Assembly (NCBI GenBank): GCA_964489955.1
Contig: CAZBAV010000006.1
Span: 48,688-112,687, forward strand
DNA from: Leadbetterella sp964489955
Lineage (GTDB): Bacteria > Bacteroidota > Bacteroidia > Cytophagales > Spirosomataceae
Direction of reading: 5' to 3'
DNA length: 64,000 bases
The notes below the pieces were generated by a model. It saw nothing but the letters and a program-made list of their open reading frames with translations, was not told where the DNA came from and did no database searches. Made by a program: the position numbers and the translations under genes. Each line of letters begins with the position of its first letter. The stretch's first letter is position 1. This document shows positions 1 to 8,446 of the stretch, one piece after another.

Positions 1-690
1 TATAAGCTTATTGGTATGCAGGGGAGTTTGCCACTTAAAGGCTACGGTACTTTTTGTGGAGCATTAATACTGCTGCTTACATACAATATAGAGACGTATA
101 ATATGCTGCAAGAGTATTATTATGTTGTAGTACCTTTTGTGACCTTGCCATTCTTTATAAAACTGTATAAGAAAAATGACACAAGGCCATTCGAAAACCT
201 AGGTTATACTTATTTGGGCATTATTTATGTAATCTTGCCTTTTGCCTTATTAATAGAAATGACTTTTTGGCGTGGTGAGTTCAAGCCATTGCTACCACTG
301 GGTACATTACTGGTCCTTTGGGGCTTTGATACAGGAGCTTATTTCTCGGGAAAATACTTCGGGAGACGTAAATTATTTGAGCGTATTTCACCGAAAAAAA
401 CTTGGGAAGGCTTTTTTGGAGGAGCAATAATAGCATGTTTAGTAGCGTTTTTATTTTGGAAGTACACCAACTCCCTGCATCTGATAGAGTGGATGGCCAT
501 TGCCATAATTATAGTAGTATGCGGGACATTGGGAGACCTTGTAGAATCATTATTTAAGAGAAGTATTATGATTAAGGATTCTGGTAGTATCATTCCTGGG
601 CATGGAGGTTTTTTAGATAGATTTGATGGACTATTGCTCTCTATGCCATTTATTATTACTTTTATTAAAATATTCGATAAATTAAATTGA
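1..690 (+). CDS. cdsA: Phosphatidate cytidylyltransferase, 5' end outside window
   Basis: This is the C-terminal part of CdsA, the inner-membrane enzyme that makes CDP-diacylglycerol from phosphatidate and CTP, the precursor of all bacterial phospholipids. The frame is open from base 1, so the true start lies upstream; an internal ATG at 16 should not be taken as the start. About 229 residues are visible with several hydrophobic segments. The family signature is clear: a DTGAYFSGKYFGRRK stretch, then SPKKTWEGFFGG, and near the end GTLGDLVESLFKR followed by KDSG and PGHGGFLDRFDG, which holds the conserved aspartates of the CTP_transf_1 family. The stop codon overlaps the next gene by four bases, suggesting translational coupling. 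Confidence 0.95.
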   Translation, partial: YKLIGMQGSLPLKGYGTFCGALILLLTYNIETYNMLQEYYYVVVPFVTLPFFIKLYKKNDTRPFENLGYTYLGIIYVILPFALLIEMTFWRGEFKPLLPLGTLLVLWGFDTGAYFSGKYFGRRKLFERISPKKTWEGFFGGAIIACLVAFLFWKYTNSLHLIEWMAIAIIIVVCGTLGDLVESLFKRSIMIKDSGSIIPGHGGFLDRFDGLLLSMPFIITFIKIFDKLN

Positions 691-1394
691 AGACCACCCT
701 ATTTATAAGCCTTCTGTTTGTATGCCTTTTTGGGGCAGTGTCACAGTCTATTGCCCAAGGAGAACAGAAAAGCCTAACTTTTTCGGGGATTGTGATAGAA
801 AAAGATTCCGATGAACCTCTTGCGGGAGCATATGTTATTAATACAAGGGCCGGAAAAGGAAGCCTTACAAACTCCAGAGGGTATTTTATTGTTGATGCTT
901 TTCCTGGAGATTCTCTGGTGTTTTCATTTATGGGTTTCAAACCTCAATATTTAATTGTTCGTAGTGATTGGGGTGCTACCTACTCTGCTGTGGTAGAATT
1001 GAGTATAGATGCTAAGATGCTGCGTGAGGTAAAAGTATATCCGTACCGTACAGAAGAAGAGTTTAAAGAGGCTTTTTTATCCATGGCCATGCCAAATGCT
1101 GAGGAGAGAAGGATAATTGAAAAGAATTTAGGCGGAAATGCCATAAGAGCTTTAGCCATGGCAGCACCTATGAGTGGCATGGGTAATTACAGGTATGCTA
1201 TGGAGCAACAGTTAAACCATGCACAAAACCAGAGATTAACTACTTTAAATCCTTTATTTAATGTTGGTAGTTGGGCCAATTTTATAAAGACAGTAAAGGA
1301 TGGGTCTTTTGTAAAAGGTTTGAAAACTGAAACGAACCAAGCCTTGCCAATAGATAAGGGCTCTCGAGATGATTTCTTTAAACAAAGGAATTAG
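687..1394 (+). CDS. Exported protein with carboxypeptidase-like regulatory domain, TTG start
   Basis: The 235-residue product has a signal peptide (about residues 1-23, ending SIAQ) followed by a beta-sandwich of the CarboxypepD_reg-like type, about residues 30-100, with the usual pattern of GIV-EKDSDEPLAGAYV, SRGYF and GDSLVFSFMGF. The rest (about 110-235) is charged, probably helical, and I do not recognise it. Such domains are common at the start of TonB receptors, but there is no barrel here, so the protein is probably periplasmic or outer-membrane associated. The start is TTG at 687, overlapping the cdsA stop as TTGA; the signal peptide begins directly there and no in-frame ATG precedes it. 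The function is unknown. Confidence 0.75.
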   Translation: MKTTLFISLLFVCLFGAVSQSIAQGEQKSLTFSGIVIEKDSDEPLAGAYVINTRAGKGSLTNSRGYFIVDAFPGDSLVFSFMGFKPQYLIVRSDWGATYSAVVELSIDAKMLREVKVYPYRTEEEFKEAFLSMAMPNAEERRIIEKNLGGNAIRALAMAAPMSGMGNYRYAMEQQLNHAQNQRLTTLNPLFNVGSWANFIKTVKDGSFVKGLKTETNQALPIDKGSRDDFFKQRN

Positions 1395-1455
1395 ACCTAA
1401 TAGTTGTTTGCTAAATTTTTAGAATAACTAGATCATAACCATACTTCAATCTATC

Positions 1456-2175
1456 ATGAAAAGAACAATTGCATATTTTATCCTATTGTTTTTGTTGTGT
1501 TCTGCAGTATACAGCCAGTCGTCCTATATAGATGTTGTGTACTTGAAAAATGGTAGTATAATTAAAGGTGTGATTTTAGAGCAAGTGCCTGGCAAGAATC
1601 TTAAACTAGAAACTACCGACAAAAGTATTTTTGTTTTTGATATGGCCGAGGTAGAGAAGATTACCAGAGAGCTGCCAGAGAAACTTGCTAAAAGACAAAA
1701 TCTAAATGGGCTTACAAAAGGGTATAAGCCTATAGTAGAGATAGGGCTTATGGCCAATGATAATGGCCCTCTCCATAAAATTGATTTTATTAACGCATAT
1801 CAGTTTAACCCTTATCTTTCTTTAGGTGTTGGTACGGGACTTAGAGCGTATTTGGTAGATTTTGATGATATCTATATGCCGCTTTTTGCTGATTTACGAG
1901 TTAATTTTAAGGATACCAGAGTGTCCCCATACTTTTCTTTAGGAGCAGGTTATAGTTTTAATGCAACTGACGATTTCAGAGGACAAGGAGCCATGGTGCA
2001 GCCTACTATTGGGGTAAGGCTTAATACGGGTAAAGTAGCTTTTAATTGGGGACTTGGATACAATATGATGGAAACCAAAGACTGGTACTACGTCCATGAT
2101 TATAATTCGAGTATTTATCGTAAACGGAATCATACAGAACATTCCTTAACTCTAAATTTCGGGATCACATTCTAG
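1456..2175 (+). CDS. Probable outer-membrane beta-barrel protein
   Basis: The 239-residue product starts with a signal peptide ending near SAVYSQ (residues 1-21). Residues 25-75 form a small domain typical of Bacteroidota exported proteins, in which VVYLKNGSIIKGVI is followed by a strand-rich segment and an FDMAEVEKI helix. From about residue 90 the sequence alternates polar and hydrophobic residues and is rich in Gly and aromatics. It ends in SLTLNFGITF, a C-terminal phenylalanine strand as expected for BamA-assembled barrels. No enzyme motif is visible. It lies 61 bp after the preceding gene on the same strand, so co-transcription is possible. The exact role is unknown. Confidence 0.65.
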   Translation: MKRTIAYFILLFLLCSAVYSQSSYIDVVYLKNGSIIKGVILEQVPGKNLKLETTDKSIFVFDMAEVEKITRELPEKLAKRQNLNGLTKGYKPIVEIGLMANDNGPLHKIDFINAYQFNPYLSLGVGTGLRAYLVDFDDIYMPLFADLRVNFKDTRVSPYFSLGAGYSFNATDDFRGQGAMVQPTIGVRLNTGKVAFNWGLGYNMMETKDWYYVHDYNSSIYRKRNHTEHSLTLNFGITF

Positions 2176-2343
2176 TTGGTCTTCTTCTGAGTGTTGATAG
2201 ATGTTTTTTAAAAAAGAGTTAAATCAATTCTTTACTTTATAAACTAACTTCCAATATCTTTTGGATGTGTGTACAGAAGGAAGAATCCCTGGCATTTGTT
2301 ATAAAAGGGTATTTGTTTTAATTTAGGACAAAAAACAACCTTA

Positions 2344-3711
2344 ATGAAAAAAATCCTCTATTCTTTAGCATTTTTATTTGCTTGTAACGTCCTCTTTGCC
2401 CAGAATTTTAAGAACGAAACTCCAGCCCAAAAAGAACAGCGTTTGGCGTGGTGGAAAAACGATAGGTTTGGGATGTTCATCCACTGGGGACTTTACTCGG
2501 TACCAGGTAGACATGAGTGGGTACAGAACTATGAAAAAATACCTGCTAAAGATTATCGGGATAAGTATCTGGATAAATTTGATCCGGATTTATATGACCC
2601 CAAAGAATGGGCAGCCCAAGCTAAAGCCGCAGGAATGAAATATGTGGTTCTCACCACGCGGCACCATGAGGGGTTTGCTCTATGGGATTCTAAAGTGAGT
2701 GATTTTAAAGCTACAAATAGTCCGGCAAAAAAAGACCTTCTTAAACCTTTTGTAGAAGCATTTAGAGCAGAAGGCATCAAAATAGGCTTTTACTTTTCTA
2801 TGATAGACTGGTATCATCCGGACTTTACTATAGATCGTGTACACCCTCTACGAAGTGATGAAAAGGCCAAGGCCGAGAATTCTAAAAAGGATATGGCCAA
2901 GTTCAGGACATTTCTCCATGCCCAACTCCGTGAGGTACTTACAAATTATGGCAAAGTAGATTTATTATTCTTTGATTATTCTTATTCGGGCACAGATGGA
3001 AAGGGTAAAGACGACTGGGATAGCGAAGGCTTGGTAAAGATATCTAAAGAATTACAGCCACATATTATTATCAATGATCGGTTAGGACTGAATGAATCTT
3101 GGGGTTGGGACTACATTACCCCTGAGCAGTTTATGCCGAACAAGTGGCCAGAAAGAGAAGGGAAGAGGGTAGAATGGGAAACCTGTCAGACTTTCTCGGG
3201 TTCATGGGGTTATCACCGTGACGAAAATACATGGAAGTCCCCCAACCAACTTATTGCCATGCTTATAGAAGTGGTATCTAAAGGTGGAAACTTACTGTTA
3301 AATGTAGGACCCACTGCCCGCGGGAATTTTGATGACCGTGCGAATGAACGACTCCAGGCCATTGGCCAGTGGATGAAGTACAATAAACGCTCTATTTATG
3401 GCTGTACTGCTGCACCAGAGGGTTTTCAAACTCCTGACAATACGTTTTTAACCTACAACCCAGAAACCAAGCGTCTGTATGTTCATATTTTACAATGGCC
3501 GTTTAAAACGCTTTATTTACCTGGTTTCAAAGGTAAAGTGAAATATGCACAGTTTTTACACGATGGCTCAGAGGTAAGTTACACTTCACGAAGCACTGCT
3601 AGTCCCGATGGGCACATGACTATTACGGCAGGAACTGAAGATTTAATCGTAACCCTGCCTGTACAGAAGCCTAACCAAGAAATACCTGTATTGGAATTGT
3701 TTTTGGAGTGA
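2344..3711 (+). CDS. Alpha-L-fucosidase, family GH29
   Basis: This is a secreted glycoside hydrolase that removes terminal alpha-L-fucose from glycans. Residues 1-20 are a signal peptide ending LFAQ. The GH29 catalytic barrel spans about residues 25-350, with the diagnostic RFGMFIHWGLYSVPG near the N-terminus, the TTRHHEGFALWDS block, and LLFFDYS, in which Asp211 is the probable nucleophile. SKGGNLLLNVGPTARG closes the barrel. A C-terminal beta domain of about 90 residues follows. The 455-residue length is normal. The next gene encodes a TonB receptor, but a terminator lies between them and no SusD is present, so this is not a classical polysaccharide utilisation locus. The natural substrate cannot be read from the sequence. 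Confidence 0.93.
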   Translation: MKKILYSLAFLFACNVLFAQNFKNETPAQKEQRLAWWKNDRFGMFIHWGLYSVPGRHEWVQNYEKIPAKDYRDKYLDKFDPDLYDPKEWAAQAKAAGMKYVVLTTRHHEGFALWDSKVSDFKATNSPAKKDLLKPFVEAFRAEGIKIGFYFSMIDWYHPDFTIDRVHPLRSDEKAKAENSKKDMAKFRTFLHAQLREVLTNYGKVDLLFFDYSYSGTDGKGKDDWDSEGLVKISKELQPHIIINDRLGLNESWGWDYITPEQFMPNKWPEREGKRVEWETCQTFSGSWGYHRDENTWKSPNQLIAMLIEVVSKGGNLLLNVGPTARGNFDDRANERLQAIGQWMKYNKRSIYGCTAAPEGFQTPDNTFLTYNPETKRLYVHILQWPFKTLYLPGFKGKVKYAQFLHDGSEVSYTSRSTASPDGHMTITAGTEDLIVTLPVQKPNQEIPVLELFLE

Positions 3712-3733
3712 GTCCAATAAGTAATACAAGAGG

Positions 3734-3770
3734 AAAAAAGCCTGCTATTTAAAATAGCAGGCTTTTTTTT
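3734..3770 (+). terminator. Intrinsic terminator after the fucosidase gene
   Basis: A near-perfect hairpin pairs 3734-3750 with 3752-3768 (core AGCCTGCTATTT and its complement), followed by a run of eight T. The A-run on the other side makes it potentially bidirectional. It starts 23 bp after the fucosidase stop and separates that gene from the TonB receptor. Confidence 0.88.
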
Positions 3771-3915
3771 CGCCGGGTGCAGCTTTTGTTCATTTGATCT
3801 TGCTAGATTTCTTAGAAAAGTACAATATCAGAGGGTTTAATAGTTTCTTAATTTTTCCTTAAGGACTAATTAATACGACTTCCATTTATTTGTAGCATTT
3901 ACAACAAAATTATTT

Positions 3916-6576
3916 ATGAAACTCTATACTATTATAGTTTCTGTAATGTGTGTTTTAGTGCTTTCGTTTACTTCTGTGGCACAAAATAGAACCGTTTCAG
4001 GACAAGTTAAATCTAAGTCGGGAGAAGCCATAGCTGGTGCTACTGTGATCCTGAAAAATTCAGAAAAAAAATATAGCACTCTTAGTATATCAACTGGAGA
4101 TTTTGAAATTAAGGATGTAGAAAACGGGAACTATGAACTAGTTGTAAGTGTGATAGGTTATGAAATCCATTCACAAAAAATTACAGTACCGATATCTCCC
4201 GTACAAGTAGTGCTTGAGGAGCAAATTACAAGTTTAAACGAGGTAGTGGTAAGTACTCAGAAACGTACCCAAAATCGTATAGATGTACCCATAGCTGTAA
4301 GTGCACTTAGTGGTAGGGCTTTAGATAATATGAATATTAGGCAATATGATGAGCTTGCCCAGTATATTCCTGGATTACAAATGCAGCTGCAAAGCCCCAA
4401 TAACCCTAGTTATGTAATCCGTGGTATAACATCAGACGAGGGCGATACCCGTACTCAACACCGTGTTTCTGTTTTTCAGGACGGCGTATCTATGTCACGT
4501 TCCAGAGGTTCGGTTTCTGAGCTTTTTGATATGGAACGAGTGGAGGTTGTTAAAGGACCACAAGGAACACTTTTTGGGCGTGGAGCACAGATTGGTGCAG
4601 TACATTTTATCCAAAATAAACCAACTTTTGATCTTAGCGGAGAGCTAAACCTTGGATACGGAAACTATAACCAAAAGATAGCCAATGGATTTATTAATAT
4701 GCCTTTTGCTAATGATAAATTCTCTAATCGTCTTTCATTTTACTACAATGAAAGAGATGGTTTTATTGATAATTACGCTGGTGGAAAACTAAATGGACGG
4801 AATGTAGTAGCTCTCAGAAACATACTACGTTTCCAGCCAAGCAAAAACACTACTGCCGATTTAATAGTTAACTACCAAAAAGATAATTACCCGGGAACAA
4901 GTTTCAAAAACGGGCAGTTTGCACCTCCGAATGGTGATACAGATGCCAATTCTATGGCAGGTTTAGACAAAGGGAAAGACCTCTTTATTAAGCGGGATGT
5001 ATTAGGGACAAGTCTTTTGGTAAATCATAGCTTTTCGCCTGCTTGGGGCCTAACTTCTACTTCTGCGTACCGCCAATATGATTCCGATGAGTCATTTGAT
5101 CCTGATGGCACTATGGCTCCAATTCTTTGGATTTCTGAACTGGCTAAAGGAAATCAAGTTTCGCAAGAGTTTCGTTTTAACTACGAAAACGATAGCAAGT
5201 TCTCCGGGTTTTTAGGTGCTAGTTTCTTCCATGAAAGTGCACAAACTGAATTACCTCTAAGAGTAAACGAACAAAGTCTTTACAGAGCCATAACACCTAT
5301 GATACAGCAAGGAATTTCTGCTCAGTTAGTGGCTGCTGGACTTCCACAACAGCAGGTTGCTGCTTTGGTTCCTGCTCTATTCCCTCAGGAGCCCTTACTT
5401 ACTAATGGTATACCAAATTTTACAAGCAACCTACCAAACCTTGTGTCTACCTTAGCGGCCATGGGTTTACCTATACAAGCTTTTCCTCCGGCTATCCAGC
5501 AAATGGTGGGAATGCTATCTAATGCTCCTTTAAACCCTAACCATTTAGAAACATCTTATGATTATGGGAAGAATACGGCGTATGAGATTTTTGCGGATGG
5601 GACATACAAAATAACTCCGAACTTTTGGCTTACCGGTGGTCTTAGAGGTAGTTACGAGCGTCAGTACGGAGGATACAGAGTAGATCAGACTACCACACCA
5701 AGTACAGTAGGTATGCTTATGGGTAACTACCCGAACATACTTTGGAAACCAACTCCGGGCAAAATTTCATTAGATAGGGACTACTTTTCGTGGGTAGGGC
5801 GTTTGGCTGCAAACTACATGTTTGACGATAAACGTAACAATATTTATGCAAGTGTATCCAGAGGAAGAAGACCGGGGGTAATTATGATTACACCGGTGGA
5901 TACCACCTTACTAAAACCAGAAATAGTGGTGAGTTACGAAGCGGGAATTAAAGGCCGGTCGGCTGATCGTAAGTTTGGATATGATTTTACAACTTACTAT
6001 TATGACTGGAGCAATTTCCAATCTAATTCTTATGAACTACTGAATGGAAATCTGGTATATATTTCTAGGGATGCGGGTAAGGCACACAGCTTTGGTATTG
6101 AGACGTCATTGAACTACAATATTTTCGGAAGGAGCTCTGTTTTTGTAAATGGAGCTTACATAGATGGGAAGTTTAACAAGAAGGATGAAAATGGTAACGA
6201 ACAAGAATTGGCAGGGAATACTTTCCGTTTAACTTCAAAATATACGTTCTCTGCCGGTTTGGATTTGAATTTTCCTTATAGCCAAAAGAACAACTTCTAC
6301 ATACGTCCATCTTATGCCTACAAGTCTAAACTGTATTTTGAGAACACGAACCGTGAAGACTTGAGCCAAGAAGGATATGGATTAGCTCATATTAATATCG
6401 GAACGAGAATATACAAAAAAGGTAGTAGCCACTACGAAATCTCGGCTTTCGGGAAGAATATTTTTGATACAAAATACCTGATTGATGCAGGAAATACAGG
6501 TGATGCCATCGGAATGCCATCTTACGTTGGTGGAACCAGAGCTACCTTTGGTATCCAAATAAAAGCAGGATTTTAA
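3916..6576 (+). CDS. TonB-dependent receptor with carboxypeptidase-like N-terminal domain
   Basis: This is an outer-membrane active transporter powered by TonB-ExbBD. After a signal peptide (about residues 1-23) comes a CarboxypepD_reg-like domain (about 25-110: VSGQVKSKSGEAIAGATV), then a plug (about 115-235) with the hallmark VEVVKGPQGTLFGRGA, then a 22-strand barrel ending in GIQIKAGF with a C-terminal Phe. The ligand is not evident. The overall style (STQKRTQNRIDVPIAVSALSG) is that of iron, siderophore or small-molecule receptors rather than SusC, and no susD follows. An odd feature is an insertion at about residues 455-545, rich in Pro, Gln, Ala and Leu, that interrupts the strand pattern and would lie outside the cell. 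Confidence 0.92.
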   Translation: MKLYTIIVSVMCVLVLSFTSVAQNRTVSGQVKSKSGEAIAGATVILKNSEKKYSTLSISTGDFEIKDVENGNYELVVSVIGYEIHSQKITVPISPVQVVLEEQITSLNEVVVSTQKRTQNRIDVPIAVSALSGRALDNMNIRQYDELAQYIPGLQMQLQSPNNPSYVIRGITSDEGDTRTQHRVSVFQDGVSMSRSRGSVSELFDMERVEVVKGPQGTLFGRGAQIGAVHFIQNKPTFDLSGELNLGYGNYNQKIANGFINMPFANDKFSNRLSFYYNERDGFIDNYAGGKLNGRNVVALRNILRFQPSKNTTADLIVNYQKDNYPGTSFKNGQFAPPNGDTDANSMAGLDKGKDLFIKRDVLGTSLLVNHSFSPAWGLTSTSAYRQYDSDESFDPDGTMAPILWISELAKGNQVSQEFRFNYENDSKFSGFLGASFFHESAQTELPLRVNEQSLYRAITPMIQQGISAQLVAAGLPQQQVAALVPALFPQEPLLTNGIPNFTSNLPNLVSTLAAMGLPIQAFPPAIQQMVGMLSNAPLNPNHLETSYDYGKNTAYEIFADGTYKITPNFWLTGGLRGSYERQYGGYRVDQTTTPSTVGMLMGNYPNILWKPTPGKISLDRDYFSWVGRLAANYMFDDKRNNIYASVSRGRRPGVIMITPVDTTLLKPEIVVSYEAGIKGRSADRKFGYDFTTYYYDWSNFQSNSYELLNGNLVYISRDAGKAHSFGIETSLNYNIFGRSSVFVNGAYIDGKFNKKDENGNEQELAGNTFRLTSKYTFSAGLDLNFPYSQKNNFYIRPSYAYKSKLYFENTNREDLSQEGYGLAHINIGTRIYKKGSSHYEISAFGKNIFDTKYLIDAGNTGDAIGMPSYVGGTRATFGIQIKAGF

Positions 6577-6589
6577 TAATGTAACATAA

Positions 6590-6628
6590 CCCGAATTATG
6601 CAGTAGAAAAGCTACTGCATAATTCGGG
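6590..6628. repeat. 17-bp perfect inverted repeat related to the 26.8 kb element
   Basis: CCCGAATTATGCAGTAG at 6590-6606 is the exact reverse complement of 6612-6628, with a 5-base loop. It lies 14 bp after the TonB receptor stop and is followed by a weak T stretch, so it may act as a terminator. The outer 12 bases with the preceding AA (AACCCGAATTATGCA) match the ends of the 147-bp element at 26754-26900, which suggests a shared mobile origin. Confidence 0.75.
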
Positions 6629-6766
6629 CTTATACTTTTTTTGTAATACATAATCTAATGTTATGTAGTGTTTGATGTCCAGAATATCTACGGAACCATA
6701 AGATTTACGGTAATTATGTATTTTTACCATGTGTTTTTCTTTTAGAAAAGAGGTAATTATAATTTT

Positions 6767-7279
6767 TTACTCTTTAAACCACTCTGCATATTTTACATAA
6801 TTATTTGCGGTACGCATAAAAACTTCAGCTAGTTCAGGTGTGATTTCTTTTATTTGTTTAGCCGGGTTTCCTGCCCAAACCGTACCTGGAGGAACAATGG
6901 TATTTTGGGTTATGATGGCTCCCGCTCCAATAATGCTGTTCTTGCCAATTATGGCTCCATCCATCACTATCGCTCCCATGCCTATAAGTACTTCTTCCTC
7001 AATTACACAGCCATGTACAATGGCATTGTGGGCTATACTCACATTATCGCCAATAATAGTTTTAGTTTTTTGGTAGGTACAGTGTACCACCGCTCCATCC
7101 TGGATATTTACACGATTACCCATGACTATACTGTTTACATCGCCACGCACCACGGCATTAAACCAAATGGTGCAGTTGTCACCCATTACAATATCTCCCA
7201 CTAAGGTGGCATTGGGTGCAAACCAGCAGTTGTTTCCATGGATTGGTCTTTTATCAAGAACAGGTAGTATTAAAGCCAT
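6767..7279 (-). CDS. Gamma carbonic anhydrase-like hexapeptide-repeat protein
   Basis: This left-handed beta-helix protein belongs to the gamma-carbonic anhydrase/PaaY/YrdA family. Repeated hexapeptide turns run through most of its roughly 170 residues (CWFAPNATLVGDIVMG, CTIWFNAVVRGDVNSI, NIQDGAVVH, SIAHNAIVHGC, IGMGAIVMDGA). The zinc-binding histidines of the family are present in GAVVHCTYQ and SIAHNAIVHGC. I place the start at the ATG at 7279 (MALILPVLDKRPIHG), because the seven-residue extension to 7300 has no family counterpart. Family members may hydrate CO2 or act as CoA-linked accessory proteins; activity here is unproven. It stands alone on the minus strand. Confidence 0.87.
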   Translation of the reverse strand: MALILPVLDKRPIHGNNCWFAPNATLVGDIVMGDNCTIWFNAVVRGDVNSIVMGNRVNIQDGAVVHCTYQKTKTIIGDNVSIAHNAIVHGCVIEEEVLIGMGAIVMDGAIIGKNSIIGAGAIITQNTIVPPGTVWAGNPAKQIKEITPELAEVFMRTANNYVKYAEWFKE

Positions 7280-7329
7280 AAAAGTTTTTTTATCCTGCAA
7301 TTTAATGCTAGGGAACCTATTATCAAATG

Positions 7330-7337
7330 TATCTTTG
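7330..7337 (+). promoter_or_regulatory. Putative Bacteroidota -7 element (TATCTTTG)
   Basis: TATCTTTG fits the TAnnTTTG -7 consensus of the Bacteroidota housekeeping sigma factor. It lies 77 bp before the EamA transporter start, which would give a leader of about 70 nt. No clear -33 TTTG was found at the right spacing, so this is tentative. Confidence 0.4.
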
Positions 7338-7414
7338 CATAGAACGTCATTGAGCTAACACTAATAATTATTTCCTATTTTCTCTGTTCTTGAGAAAAAC
7401 ATCTCATCATTTTT

Positions 7415-8308
7415 ATGCAAAACAGCCAACTCAAAGGGTATATCTATGCCGCACTTTCGGCTATTTCGTTTGGTTTAATTCCTGTATTTATTATCCCAAT
7501 AAAGAGGGCGGGCATTTCTATGGATGTTACACTCTTTTATCGCTTTCTGCTAGCTGCAATCATGATCTGGGCAATGATCATTATGCGAAAGGGGGGGCTG
7601 AAAATTCATAAAACCGATTTACCTAAATTGGTTCTCATGGGGGTGCTTTATGCTCTTTCAGCCGAGTTTTTGTTTCTAGGTTATGATGCCATGTCTGCCG
7701 GTATTGCCTCTACTGTGCTTTATGTTTATCCCATTATGGTAGCCATTATTTTGTCAGTGTGGTTTGGAGAGAAGATTTCTCTTTTTACCAAAATTTCAAT
7801 AGGTTTGGCATTAGTGGGCGTGATGTTCATGAGTTTTGATGGCGAAGCCATGGATTTTAACTTCTGGGGCTTGCTTATTGTACTTACTTCAGCATTGTCT
7901 TATGCTCTTTATATGATAGTGGTAAACAAGGGTAACTTAAAAGCATCAGGTATAACTATTACTTTTTATTCGGTGTTATTTTCTGCGGTGTTTTACGCCG
8001 TAAAAACGCTTGTTACGGGCCAGTCTTTGGTACTAAGCTCGGGATATTGGCTAGGGTTTATTGCTGCATTTTCGCTAGTAACGGTTGTGGTTTCGGTGTT
8101 GTTTATTGTGTTGGCTATTCAATTAATCGGTTCTACGCCTACTGCTATTCTGGGAGCTCTTGAGCCAGCTGTAGCTGTTTGGATTAGCATTATTTTCTTT
8201 GGAGAAAACGCTACATTGAATCTCATTTTAGGATTGTTCTTTGTATTGTCTGCACTAGTGGTAAATATCTTAGGGGATGCCAAACGTAAGAAATCATTGG
8301 GTGCATAG
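7415..8308 (+). CDS. EamA/DMT-family transporter
   Basis: This 297-residue inner-membrane protein has about ten hydrophobic segments arranged as two EamA repeats (about residues 8-140 and 150-290), the layout of the drug/metabolite transporter superfamily. Characteristic points are the N-terminal YIYAALSAISFGLIPVF, the end of the first repeat LALVGVMFMSF, and in the second repeat GSTPTAILGALEPAVAVW, a conserved stretch of the family. Members export amino acids, metabolites or nucleotide-linked precursors; the substrate here cannot be predicted. The gene is monocistronic and divergent from the carbonic anhydrase-like gene. Confidence 0.88.
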   Translation: MQNSQLKGYIYAALSAISFGLIPVFIIPIKRAGISMDVTLFYRFLLAAIMIWAMIIMRKGGLKIHKTDLPKLVLMGVLYALSAEFLFLGYDAMSAGIASTVLYVYPIMVAIILSVWFGEKISLFTKISIGLALVGVMFMSFDGEAMDFNFWGLLIVLTSALSYALYMIVVNKGNLKASGITITFYSVLFSAVFYAVKTLVTGQSLVLSSGYWLGFIAAFSLVTVVVSVLFIVLAIQLIGSTPTAILGALEPAVAVWISIIFFGENATLNLILGLFFVLSALVVNILGDAKRKKSLGA

Positions 8309-8446
8309 CGAGGGGATTTGTCATTTCTGATAAAAATATGTTATAGTCCGGGTTAATCTTATTGGTTTTTTTGACTCATAATTGGATAAAGAAGGCTTAT
8401 TCTGGGCTGTTATCCTTATTATTGTAATTCAAATTTTAAGGAGTTC

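Noticed and set aside
2344..6576. Fucosidase plus TonB receptor as a polysaccharide utilisation locus
   Set aside because: There is no SusD-like gene, a strong terminator separates them, and the receptor does not look like SusC.
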